The notes under the pieces: generated by a model
Told to the model about the DNA's origin: nothing
Databases searched by the model: none
Seen by the model: the letters and a program-made list of their open reading frames with translations, nothing else
Made by a program: the position numbers and the translations under genes
Assembly: GCA_945910005.1 (NCBI GenBank)
Contig: CAMDTW010000641.1
Location: forward strand, 1,245,001-1,309,000
Direction: 5' to 3'
From: Isoperla grammatica
Lineage: Eukaryota; Arthropoda; Insecta; Plecoptera; Perlodidae
Length of the DNA stretch: 64,000 nt
In this document: piece after piece, positions 26,501 to 39,500 of the stretch
How the letters are laid out: every line of letters starts with the position of its first letter
How positions within the stretch are numbered: position 1 is the first letter of the stretch

Positions 26501-28055
26501 CTATGTCAGTGACATGAAAGCCACTACATGCAACATATCAGGACAATGCATGTTTTCTCGCTTGTGACGGTGACTGTACTTGATAAACCCTGCGCTATGT
26601 CAGTGACATGAAAGCCACTACATGCAACATATCAGGACAACGCATGTTTTCTCGCTTGTGACGGTGACTTTACTTGATAAACCCTGCGCTAAGTCAGTGA
26701 CATAGAAGCCACTCCATGCAACATATCAGGACAACGCATGTTTCCTTGCTTGTGACGGTGACTGTACTTGATAAACCCTGCGCTAAGGCAGTGACATGAA
26801 AGCCACTACATGCAACGTATGAGGACAACGCATGTTTCCTTGCTTGTGACAGTGACTGTACTTGATAAACCTTGCGCTAAGTCAGTGACATAGAAGCCAC
26901 TTCATGCAACGTATCAGGACAACGCATGTTTCCTTGCTTGTGACGGTGACTGTATTTGATAAACCTTTGACATAGAAGCCAGTTCATGCAACGTATCAGG
27001 ACAACGCATGTTTCCTTGCTTGTGACGGTGACTGTACTTGATAAACCTTGCGCTAAGTCAGTGACATAGAAGCCACTACATGCAACGTATGAGGACAACG
27101 CATGGGTTCTCTATTGTGACGGTAACTGTACTTGATAAACCCTGCGCTATGTCAGTGACATGAAAGCCACTACATGCAACATATCAGGACAACGCATGTT
27201 TCCTCGCTTGTGACGGTGACTGTACTTGATAAACCCTGCGCTAAGTCAGTGACATGAAAGCCACTTCATGCAACATATGAGAACAACGCATGTTTCTTCG
27301 CTTGTGACGGTGACTGTACTTGATAAACCCTGCGCTAAGTCAGTGACATGAAAGCCACTTCATGCAACATATGAGAACAACGCATGTTTCCGCGCTTGTG
27401 AAGGTGACTGTACTTGATAAACCCTGTGCTAAGTCAGTGACATAGAAGCCACTACATGCAACGTATGAAGACAACGCATGTTTCCTCTATTGTGACGGTG
27501 ACTGTACTTGATAAACCCTGCGCTAAGTCAGTGACATAAAAGCCACTACATGCAACATATCAGGAGAACGCATGTTTCCTTGCTTGTGACGGTGACTGTA
27601 CTTTATAAACCCTGCGCTATGTCAGTGACATAGAAGCCAATACTTGCAACGTATGAGGACAACGCATGTTTCCTTGCTTGTGACGGTGACTGTACTTGAT
27701 AAACCCTGCGCTAAGTCAGTGCCATAGAAGCCACTACATGCAACGTATGAGGACAACGCATGTTTCCTTGCTTGTGACGGTGACTGTACGTTAAACCCTG
27801 CGGTTAGTCAGTGACATAGAAGCCACTACATGCAACATATCAGGACAACGCATGTTTCGTTGCTTGTGACGGTGACTGTACTTGATAAACCCTGCGCTAA
27901 GTCAGTGACATGAAAGCCACTTCATGCAACATATGAGAACAACGCATGTTTCCTCGCTTGTGAAAGTGACTGTACTTGATAAACCCTGCGCTAAGTCAGT
28001 GACATAGAAGCCACTACATGCAACATATGAGGACAACGCATGTTTCCTCGCTTGG
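20565..28055. repeat. Higher-order repeat C, copy 1 (7,491 bp)
   Basis: Every landmark here recurs 7,491 bp later: frames at 22,096, 23,052, 23,587, 26,147 and 26,877 recur at 29,587, 30,543, 31,078, 33,638 and 34,368, and GTGACTTAGAAG recurs at 28,472. Left homology begins just after 20,564 (T here, G at 28,055). The unit is about 80 monomers. Markers include the GCATGGGTTCTC monomer (about 27,100), TACGTTAAACCC (about 27,788) and the TCGATAAAC series (21,237-21,340). No gene is present. Confidence 0.9.
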
Positions 28056-31000
28056 GACGGTGACTGTACTTGATAAACCCTGCGCTAAGTCAGTGACAGA
28101 GAAGCCACTACATGCAACATATCAGGACAACGCATGTTTCCTTGCTTGTGACGGTGACTGTACTTGATAAACCCTGCGCTAAGTCAGTGACATGAAAGCC
28201 ACTTCATGCAACATATAAGAACAACGCATGTTTCCGCGCTTGTGAAGGTGACTGTACTTGATAAACCCTGTGCTAAGTCAGTGACATAGAAGCCACTACA
28301 TGCAACGTATGAGGACAACGCATGTTTCCTCTATTGTGACGGTGACTGTACTTGATAAACCCTGCGCTAAGTCAGTGACATAAAAGCCACTACATGCAAC
28401 ATATCAGGACAACGCATGTTTCCTTGCTTGTGACGGTGACTGTACTTGATAAACCCTGCGCTAAGTCAGTGACTTAGAAGCCACTACATGCAACATATCA
28501 GGACAACGCATGTTTCCTTGCTTGTTACGGTGACTGTACTTGATAAACCCTGCTCTAAGTCAGTGACATAGAAGCCGATTCATGCAATATATGAGGACAA
28601 CGCATGTTTTCTATATTTTGACGGTAACTGTACTTGATAAACCCTGCGCTATGTCAGTGACATGAAAGCCACTACATGCAACATATCAGGACAACGCATG
28701 TTTCCTCGCTTGAGACGGTGACTGTACTCGATAAACACTGCGCTAAGTCAGTGACATAGAAGCCACTACATGCAACGTATCAGGACAACGCATGTTTACT
28801 TGCTTGTGACGGTGACTGTACTCGATAAACCCTGTGCTAAGTCAGTGACATAGAAGCCACAACATGCAACGTATCAGGACAACGCATGTTTACTTGCTTG
28901 TGACGGTGACTGTACTTGATAAACCCTGCGCTAAGTCAGTGACATGAAAGCTACTACATGCAACATATGAGGACAACGCATGTTTCCTCGCTTGTGACGG
29001 TGACTGTACTTGATAAACCCTGAGCTAAGTCAGTGACATGAAAGCCACTACATGCAACATATCAGAACAACGCATGTTTCCTCGCTTGTGACGGTGACTG
29101 TACTTGATAAACCCTGAGCTAAGTCAGTGACATAGAAGCCACTACATGCAACATATCAGGACAACGCATGTTTCCTTGCTTGTGACGGTGACTGTATTTG
29201 ATAAACCCTGCGCTATGTCAGTGACATGAAAGCCACTACATGCAACATATCAGGACAACGCATGTTTTCTCGCTTGGGACGGTGACTGTACTTTATAAAC
29301 CCTGCGCTGTCAGTGACATGAAAGCCACTACATGCAACATATCAGGACAACGCATGTTTCCTCGCTTCTGACGGTGACTGTACTTGATAAACCCTGCGCT
29401 AAGTCAGTGACATAGAAGCCACTACATGCAACATATCAGGACAACGCATGTTTCCTTGCTTGTGACGGTGACTGTACTTGATAAACCCTGCGCTAAGGCA
29501 GTGACATGAAAGCCACTACATGCAACGTATGAGGCCAACGCATGTTTCCTTGCTTGTGACGGTGACTGTACTTGATAAACCTTGCGCTAAGTCAGTGACA
29601 TAGAAGCCACTTCATGCAACGTATCCGGACAACGCATGTCTCCTTGCTTGTGACGGTGACTGTACTTGATAAACCTTTGACATAGAAGCCACTTCATGCA
29701 ACGTATCAGGACAACGCATGTTTTCTTGCTTGTGACGGTGACTGTACTTGATAAACCTTGCGCTAAGTCAGTGACATAGAAGCCACTACATGCAACGTAT
29801 GAGGACAACGCATGTTTCCTTGCTTGTGACGGTGACTGTACTTGATAAACCCTGCGCTAAGTCAGTGACATGAAAGCCACTACATGCAACGTATGAGGAC
29901 ATTGCATGTTTCCTTGCTTGTGACGGTAACTGTACTTGATAAACCCTGCGCTAAGTCAGTGACATAGAAGCCACTTCATGCAACAAATCAGGACAACGCA
30001 TGTTTTCTCGCTTGTGACGGTGATTGCACTTGATAAACCCTGCGCTAAGTCAGTGACATAGAAGCCACTACATGCAACATATCAGGACAACTCATGTTTC
30101 CTCTATTGTGACGGTGACTGTACTTGATTAACCCTGCGCTAAGTCAGTGACATAGAAGCCACTACATGCAACGTATGAGGACAACGCATGTTTCCTTGCT
30201 TGTGACGGTGACTGTACTTGATAAACCCTGCAAAAGTCAGTGACATAGAAGCCACTACATGCAACGTATCAGGACAACGCATGTTTTTTCGCTTCTGACG
30301 GTGACTGTACTTGATAAACCCTGCGCTAAGTCAGTGACATAGAAGCCACTTCATGCAACATATCAGGGCAACGCATGTTTTCTCTATTGTGACGGTGACT
30401 GTACTTGATAAACCCTGCGCTAAGTCAGTGACATGAAAGCCAGTTCATGCAACATATCAGGCCAACGCATGTTTCCTTGCTTGTGACGGTGACTGTACTT
30501 GATAAACCCTGCGCTGAGTCAGTGACATGAAAGCCACTTCATTCAACATATGAGAACAACGCATGTTTTCTCGCTTGTGAAGGTGACTGTACTTGATAAA
30601 CCCTGCGCTAAGTCAGTGACATAGAAACCACTACATGCAACGTATGAGGACAATGCATGTTTCCTCGCTTGTGACGGTGACTGTACTTGATAAACCCTGC
30701 GCTTAGTCAGTGACATAGAAGCCACTACATGCAACATATCAGGACAACGCATGTTTCGTTGCTTGTGACGGTGACTGTTCTTGATAAACCCTGCGCTAAG
30801 TCAGTGACATGAAAGCCACTACATGCAACATATCAGGACAACGCATGTTTCCTTGCTTGTGACGGTGACTGTACTTGATAAACGCTGCGCTAAGTCAGTG
30901 ACATGTAAGCCATTTCATGCAACATATGAGAACAATGCATGTTTCCTCGCTTGTAAAGGTGACTGTACTTGATAAACCCTGCGCTTAGTCAGTGACATAG

Positions 31001-34000
31001 AAGCCACTTCATGCAACGTATGAGGACAATGCATGTTTCCTCGCTTGTGACGGTGACTGTACTTGATAAACTCTGCGCTAAGTCAGTGACATGAAAGCCA
31101 CTTCATGCAACATATGAGAACAACGCATGTTTCCTCGCTTGTGACGGTGACTGTACTTGATAAACCCTGCGCTAAGTAAGTGAGATGAAAGCCACTTCAT
31201 GCAACATATGAGAACAACGCATGTTTCCTCGCTTGTGAAGGTGACTGTTCTTGATAAATTCTGCGCTAAGTCAGTGACATAGAAGCCACTACATGCAACA
31301 TATGAGGACAACGCATGTTTCCTCGCTTGTGACGGTGACTGTACTTGATAAACCCTGCGCTAAGTCAGTGACATAGAAGCCACTACATGCAATATATCAG
31401 GACAACGCATGTTTCCTTGCTTGTGACGGTGACTGTACTTGATAAACCCTGCGCTAGGTCAGTGACATGAAAGCCACTTCATGCAACATATAAGAACAAC
31501 GCATGTTACCGCGCTTGTGAAGGTGACTGTACTTGATAAACCCTGTGCTAAGTCATTGTCATAGAAGCCACTACATGCAACATATCAGGACAACGCATGT
31601 TTCCTTGCTTGTGACGGTGACTGTACTTGATAAACCCTGCGCTAAGTCAGTGACTTAGAAGCCACTACATGCAACATATCAGGACAACGCATGTTTCCTT
31701 GCTTGTTACGGTGACTGTACTTGATAAACCCTGCGCTAAGTCAGTGACATAAAAGCCACTTCATGCAATATATGTGGACAACGCATGTTTTCTTTATTGT
31801 GACGGTAACTGTACTTGATAAACCCTGCGCTATGTCAGTGACATGAAAGCCACTACATGCAACATATCAGGACAACGCATGTTTCCTCGCTTGAGACGGT
31901 GACTGTACTCGATAAACCCTGCGCTAAGTCAGTGACATAGAAGCCACTACATGCAACGTATCAGGACAACGCATGTTTACTTGCTTGTGACGGTGACTGT
32001 ACTCGATAAACCCTGTGCTAAGTCAGTGACATAGAAGCCACAACATGCAACGTATCAGGACAACGCATGTTTACTTGCTTGTGACGGTGACTGTACTTGA
32101 TAAACCCTGCGCTAAGTCAGTGACATGAAAGCTACTACATGCAACATATGAGGACAACGCATGTTTCCTCGCTTGTGACGGTGACTGTACTTGATAAACC
32201 CTGAGCTAAGTCAGTGACATGAAAGCCACTACATGCAACATATCAGAACAACGCATGTTTCCTCGCTTGTGACGGTGACTGTACTTGATAAACCCTGAGC
32301 TAAGTCAGTGACATAGAAGCCACTACATGCAACATATCAGGACAACGCATGTTTCCTTGCTTGTGACGGTGACTGTACTTGATAAACCTACGCTAAGTCA
32401 GTGACATGAAGGCCACTACATGCAACATATCAGGACAACGCATGTTTCCTTGCTTGCGACGATGACTATACTTGATAAACCCTGCGCTTAGTCAGTGACA
32501 TAGAAGCCACTACATGCAACATATCAGGACAACGCATGTTTCGTTGCTTGTGACGGTGACTGTACTTGATAAACCCTGCGCTAAGTCAGTGACATGAAAG
32601 CCACTTCATGCAACATATGAGAACAACGCATGTTTCCTCGCTTGTGACGGTGACTGTACTTGATAAACCCTGCGCTAAGTCAGTGACATGAAAGCCACTT
32701 CATGCAACATATAAGAACAACGCATGTTTCCGCGTTTGTGAAGGTAACTGTACTTGATAAACCCTGCGCTAAGTCAGTGACATAGAAGCCACTACATGCA
32801 ACGTATGAGGACAACGCATGTTTCCTCGCTTGTAACGATGACTGTACTTAATAAACCCTGCGCTAAGTCAGTGACATGAAAGCCACTTCATGCAACATAT
32901 GAGAACAACGCATGTTTCCTCTTTTGTGAAGGTGACTGTACTTGATAAACCCTGCGCTAAGTCAGTGACATGAAAGCCACTTCATGCATTATATGAGGAC
33001 AACTCATGTTTCCTCACTTGTGAAGGTGACTGTACTTAATAAACCCTGCGCTAAGTCAGTGACATAGAAGCCACTACATGCAACGTATGAGGACAACGCA
33101 TGTTTCCTCGCTTGTGACGGTGACTGTTCTTGATAAACTCTGCGCTAAGTCAGTGACATAGAAGCCACTACATGCAACGTATGAGGACAACGCATGTTTC
33201 CTTGCTTGTGACGGTGACTGGACTTGATAAACCCTGCGCTAAGTCAGTGACATAGAAGCCACTACATTCACCATATCAGGACAACGCATGTTTCCTTGCT
33301 TGTGACGGTCACTGTACTTGATAAACCCTGCGCTATGTCAATGACATGAAAGCCACTACATGGAACGTATGAGGACATCGCATGTTTCCTTGCTTGTGAC
33401 GGTGACTGTACTTGATAAACCCTGCGCTATGTCAGTGACATGAAAGCCACTACATGCAACATATCAGGACAACGCATGTTTCCTTGCTTGTGACGGTGAC
33501 TTTACTTGCTAAACCCTGCGCTATGTCAGTGACATGAAAGCCACTACATGCAACATATCAGGACAACGCAAGTTTCCTCGCTTGTGACGGTGACTGTACA
33601 TGATAAACCCTGCGCTAGGTCAGTGACATAGAAGCCACTACATGCAACATATCAGGACAACGCATGTTTCCTTGCTTGTGACGGTCACTGTTCTTGATAA
33701 ACCCTGCGCTAAGTCAGTGACATGAAAGCCACTACATGCAACGTATGAGGACAACGCATGTTTCCTTGCTTGTGACGGTGACTGTACTTGATAAACCCTG
33801 CGATAAGTCAGTGACATGGAAGCCACTACATGCAACGTATCAGGACAACGCATGTTTCCTTGCTTGTGACGGTGACTGTACTTGATAAAACCCTGCGCTA
33901 AGTCAGTGACATAGAAGCCACTACATGCAACGTATGAGGACAACGCATGTTTCCTCTATTGTGACGGTGACTGTCCTTGATAAACCCTGCGCTATGTCAG

Positions 34001-35546
34001 TGACATGAAAGCCACTACATGCAACATATCAGGACAATGCATGTTTTCTCGCTTGTGACGGTGACTGTACTTGATAAACCCTGCGCTATGTCAGTGACAT
34101 GAAAGCCACTACATGCAACATATCAGGACAACGCATGTTTTCTCGCTTGTGACGGTGACTTTACTTGATAAACCCTGCGCTAAGTCAGTGACATAGAAGC
34201 CACTCCATGCAACATATCAGGACAACGCATGTTTCCTTGCTTGTGACGGTGACTGTACTTGATAAACCCTGCGCTAAGGCAGTGACATGAAAGCCACTAC
34301 ATGCAACGTATGAGGACAACGCATGTTTCCTTGCTTGTGACAGTGACTGTACTTGATAAACCTTGCGCTAAGTCAGTGACATAGAAGCCACTTCATGCAA
34401 CGTATCAGGACAACGCATGTTTCCTTGCTTGTGACGGTGACTGTATTTGATAAACCTTTGACATAGAAGCCAGTTCATGCAACGTATCAGGACAACGCAT
34501 GTTTCCTTGCTTGTGACGGTGACTGTACTTGATAAACCTTGCGCTAAGTCAGTGACATAGAAGCCACTACATGCAACGTATGAGGACAACGCATGGGTTC
34601 TCTATTGTGACGGTAACTGTACTTGATAAACCCTGCGCTATGTCAGTGACATGAAAGCCACTACATGCAACATATCAGGACAACGCATGTTTCCTCGCTT
34701 GTGACGGTGACTGTACTTGATAAACCCTGCGCTAAGTCAGTGACATGAAAGCCACTTCATGCAACATATGAGAACAACGCATGTTTCTTCGCTTGTGACG
34801 GTGACTGTACTTGATAAACCCTGCGCTAAGTCAGTGACATGAAAGCCACTTCATGCAACATATGAGAACAACGCATGTTTCCGCGCTTGTGAAGGTGACT
34901 GTACTTGATAAACCCTGTGCTAAGTCAGTGACATAGAAGCCACTACATGCAACGTATGAAGACAACGCATGTTTCCTCTATTGTGACGGTGACTGTACTT
35001 GATAAACCCTGCGCTAAGTCAGTGACATAAAAGCCACTACATGCAACATATCAGGAGAACGCATGTTTCCTTGCTTGTGACGGTGACTGTACTTTATAAA
35101 CCCTGCGCTATGTCAGTGACATAGAAGCCAATACTTGCAACGTATGAGGACAACGCATGTTTCCTTGCTTGTGACGGTGACTGTACTTGATAAACCCTGC
35201 GCTAAGTCAGTGCCATAGAAGCCACTACATGCAACGTATGAGGACAACGCATGTTTCCTTGCTTGTGACGGTGACTGTACGTTAAACCCTGCGGTTAGTC
35301 AGTGACATAGAAGCCACTACATGCAACATATCAGGACAACGCATGTTTCGTTGCTTGTGACGGTGACTGTACTTGATAAACCCTGCGCTAAGTCAGTGAC
35401 ATGAAAGCCACTTCATGCAACATATGAGAACAACGCATGTTTCCTCGCTTGTGAAAGTGACTGTACTTGATAAACCCTGCGCTAAGTCAGTGACATAGAA
35501 GCCACTACATGCAACATATGAGGACAACGCATGTTTCCTCGCTTGG
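28056..35546. repeat. Higher-order repeat C, copy 2 (7,491 bp)
   Basis: It is virtually identical to copy 1 by eye. Homology continues about 32 bp past the nominal end, to 35,578, and stops at CTAGGTCAG (35,579) where copy 1 has CTAAGTCAG. A G near 28,099 (GACAGAG for GACATAG) is seen only here and not in super-unit 2. It contains no gene and no inserted element. Confidence 0.9.
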
Positions 35547-35578
35547 GACGGTGACTGTACTTGATAAACCCTGCGCTA

Positions 35579-36476
35579 GGTCAGTGACATAGAAGCCACT
35601 ACATGCAAAATATCAGGACAACGCATGTTTCCTTGCTTTTGACGGTGACTGTACTTGATAAACCCTGCGCTGAGTCAGTGACATGAAAGCCACTTCATGC
35701 AACATATGAGAACAACGCATGTTTCCTCGCTTGTGACGGTGACTCTACTTGATAAACGCTGCGCTAAGTCAGTGACATGAAAGCCACTACATGCTACATA
35801 TCAGGACAACGCATGTTTCCTTGCTTGTGACGGTGACTGTACTTGATAAACGCTGCGCTAAGTCAGTGACATGAAGCCACTTCATGCAACATATGAGAAC
35901 AACGAATGTTTCCTCGCTTGTGAAGGTGACTGTACTTGATAAACCCTGCGCTAAGTCAGTGACATAGAAGCCACTTCATGCAACGTATGAGGACAATGCA
36001 TGTTTCCTCGCTTGTGACGGTGACTGTACTTGATAAACACTGCGCTAAGTCAGTGACATGAAAGCCACTTCATGCAACATATGAGAACAACGCATGTTTC
36101 CTCGCTTGTGACGGTGACTGTACTTGATGAACCCTGCACTAAGTCAGTGAGATGAAAGCCAATCATGCAACATATGAGAACAACGCATGTTTTCTCGCTT
36201 GTGAAGGTGACTGTTCTTGATAAACCCTGCGCTAAGTCAGTGACATAGAAGCAACTACATGCAACATATGAGGACAACGCATGTTTCCTCGCTTGGGACG
36301 GTGACTGTACTTGATAAACCCTGCGCTAAGTCAGTGACATAGAAGCCACTACATGCAAAATATCAGGACAACGCATGTTTCCTTGCTTGTGACGGTGACT
36401 GTACTTGATAAACCCTGCGCTGAGTCAGTGACATTAAAGCCACTTCATGCAACATATGAGAACAACGCATGTTTCT
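35579..36476. repeat. Bridge of about ten monomers after repeat C
   Basis: Its start, with CATGCAAAATATC, CTGAGTCAG and GACTCTACTTGATAAACGC in that order, resembles 19,400-19,620 in repeat B. It does so with differences (CATGCTACATATC, and no GTTTCTTGC deletion), so it is a diverged relative. Later monomers (GTGAGATGAAAGCC near 36,149) resemble 23,690-23,760. Its super-unit 2 counterpart lies outside the window. No gene is present. Confidence 0.7.
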
Positions 36477-38001
36477 TTGCTTGTGACGGTGACTGTACTT
36501 GATAAACCCTGCGCTAAGTCAGTGACATGAAAGCTACTACATGCAACATATGAGGACAACGCATGTTTCCTCGCTTGTGACGGTGACTGTACTTGATAAA
36601 CCCTGAGCTAAGTCAGTGACATGAAAGCCACTACATGCAACATATCAGAACAACGCATGTTTCCTCGCTTGTGACGGTGACTGTACTTGATAAACCCTGA
36701 GCTAAGTCAGTGACATAGAAGCCACTACATGCAACATATCAGGACAACGCATGTTTCCTTGCTTGTGACGGTGACTGTACTTGATAAACCTACGCTAAGT
36801 CAGTGACATGAAGGCCACTACATGCAACATATCAGGACAACGCATGTTTCCTTGCTTGCGACGATGACTATACTTGATAAACCCTGCGCTTAGTCAGTGA
36901 CATAGAAGCCACTACATGCAACATATCAGGACAACGCATGTTTCGTTGCTTGTGACGGTGACTGTACTTGATAAACCCTGCGCTAAGTCAGTGACATGAA
37001 AGCCACTTCATGCAACATATGAGAACAACGCATGTTTCCTCGCTTGTGACGGTGACTGTACTTGATAAACCCTGCGCTAAGTCGGTGACATGAAAGCCAC
37101 TTCATGCAACATATAAGAACAACGCATGTTTCCGCGTTTGTGAAGGTAACTGTACTTGATAAACCCTGCGCTAAGTCAGTGACATAGAAGCCACTACATG
37201 CAACGTATGAGGACAACGCATGTTTCCTCGCTTGTAACGATGACTGTACTTAATAAACCCTGCGCTAAGTCAGTGACATGAAAGCCACTTCATGCAACAT
37301 ATGAGAACAACGCATGTTTCCTCTTTTGTGAAGGTGACTGTACTTGATAAACCCTGCGCTAAGTCAGTGACATGAAAGCCACTTCATGCATTATATGAGG
37401 ACAACTCATGTTTCCTCACTTGTGAAGGTGACTGTACTTAATAAACCCTGCGCTAAGTCAGTGACATAGAAGCCACTACATGCAACGTATGAGGACAACG
37501 CATGTTTCCTCGCTTGTGACGGTGACTGTTCTTGATAAACTCTGCGCTAAGTCAGTGACATAGAAGCCACTACATGCAACGTATGAGGACAACGCATGTT
37601 TCCTTGCTTGTGACGGTGACTGGACTTGATAAACCCTGCGCTAAGTCAGTGACATAGAAGCCACTACATTCACCATATCAGGACAACGCATGTTTCCTTG
37701 CTTGTGACGGTCACTGTACTTGATAAACCCTGCGCTATGTCAATGACATGAAAGCCACTACATGGAACGTATGAGGACATCGCATGTTTCCTTGCTTGTG
37801 ACGGTGACTGTACTTGATAAACCCTGCGCTATGTCAGTGACATGAAAGCCACTACATGCAACATATCAGGACAACGCATGTTTCCTTGCTTGTGACGGTG
37901 ACTTTACTTGCTAAACCCTGCGCTATGTCAGTGACATGAAAGCCACTACATGCAACATATCAGGACAACGCAAGTTTCCTCGCTTGTGACGGTGACTGTA
38001 C
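36477..38001. repeat. Partial third copy of repeat C, ending at the super-repeat junction
   Basis: It matches 32,075-33,599 at an offset of 4,402 bp: GCTACTAC at 36,533 against 32,131, then the same GAGCTAAG pair, CCTACGCTAAG, TTGCGACGATGACTATAC and CAAGTTTCCTCGC. It carries a private GTCGGTGAC (37,084). After CAAGTTTCCTCGC it switches to the sequence found at 4,041 onward. The switch lies between 37,982 and 38,001, where both parents read the same. Confidence 0.85.
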
Positions 38002-39500
38002 TTGATAAACCCTGCGCTAAGTCAGTGACATAGAAGCCACTACATGCAACATATCAGGACTACTCATGTTTCCTTGCTTGTGACGGTCACTGTACTTGAT
38101 AAACCCTGCGCTAAGTCAGTGACATGAAAGCCACTACATGCAACGTATGAGGACAACTCATGTTTCCTTGCTTGTGACGGTGACGTTACTTGATAAACCC
38201 TGCGCTAAGTCAGTGACATAAAAGCCACTACATGCAACGTATCAGGACATTGCATGTTTTCTTGCTTGTGACGGTGACTGTACTTGATAAACCCTGCGCT
38301 AAGTCAGTGACATAGAAGCCACTACATGCAACGTATGAGGACAACGCATGTTTCCTTGCTTGTGACGGTGACTGTACTTGATAAACCCTGCGCTAAGTCA
38401 GTGACATAGAAGCCACTACATGCAACGTATGAGGACAACGCATGTTTCCTTGCTTGTGACGGTGACTGTACTTGACAAACCCTGCGCTAAGTCCGTGACA
38501 TAGAAGCCATTATATGCAACTTATGAGGACAACGCATGTTTCCTTGCTTGTGACGGTGACTGTACTTGATAAACCCTGCGCTAAGTCAGTGACATGAAAG
38601 CCACTTCATGCAACATATCAGGACAACGCATGTTTCCTTGCTTGTGACGTTGACTGTACTATATAAACCCTGCGCTAAGTCAGTGACATAGAAGCCACTA
38701 CATGCAACATATCAGGACAACGCATGTTTCCTTGCTTGTGACGGTGACTGTACTTGATAAACCCTGCGCTAAGTCAGTGACTTTGAAGCCACTACATGCA
38801 ACATATCAGGACAACGCATGTTTCCTTGCTTGTGACGGTGACTGTACTTGATAAACCCTGCGCTAAGTCAGTGACATAAAAGCCACTACATGCAACATAT
38901 CAGGACAACGCATGTTTCCTTGCTTGTGACGGTGACTGTACTTGATAAACCCTGCGCTATGTCAATGACATAGAAGCCACTACATGCAACGTATGACAAC
39001 GCATGTTTCTTTGCTTGTGACGGTGACTGTACTTGATAAACCATGCGCTAAGTCAGTGACATAGAAGCCACTACATGCAACATATCAGGACAACGCATGT
39101 TTCCTTGCTTGTGACGGTGACTGTACTTGACAAACCTTGCGCTAAGTCAGTGACATAGAAGCCACTACATGCAACGTATGAGGACAACGCATGTTTCCTC
39201 TATTGTGACGGTGACTGTTCTTGATAAACCCTGCGCTAAGTCAGTGACGTAGAAGCCACTACATGCAACGTATGAGGACAACGCATGTTTCCTTGCTTGT
39301 GACGGTGACTGTACTTGATAAACCTGCGCTAAGTCAGTGACATAGAAGCCACTACATGCAACGTATGAGGACAACGCATGTTTCCTTGCTTGTGACGGTG
39401 ACTGTACTTGATAATTCCTGCGCTAAGTCAGTGACATAGAAGCCACTACATGCAACATATCAGGACAACGCATGTTTCCCTGCTTGTGACGGTGACTGTA
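37982..39500. repeat. Second copy of the once-per-unit marker segment
   Basis: It repeats 4,041-5,559 at an offset of 33,941 bp, including GGACTACTCATG (about 38,057), GTCCGTGAC with TTATATGCAACTTATG (about 38,492-38,525), and GACTTTGAAGCC (about 38,780). I noticed no differences between the two. No gene is present. Confidence 0.83.

Larger units (their letters stand above)
4041..37981. repeat. 33.9-kb super-repeat, copy 1 (complete)
   Basis: The variant order starting here is repeated from about 37,982 onward. The offset is exactly 33,941 bp for the landmarks at 5,224 and 8,944 (39,165 and 42,885), and 33,753 bp for those at 14,818, 18,356, 22,096, 26,147 and 29,587 (48,571, 52,109, 55,849, 59,900 and 63,340). 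The left limit is set by the last mismatch with copy 2 (T at 4,040, C at 37,981). It contains nested repeats A1, A2, B1, B2, C1, C2 and a partial C3. No gene is present. Confidence 0.9.

Noticed and set aside
27095..27115. GCATGGGTTCTC monomer as a possible insertion or element boundary
   Set aside because: It differs by a few base substitutions from GCATGTTTCCTC, keeps the monomer register, and is copied exactly at 34,590 and 60,852, so it is only a marker variant of repeat C.
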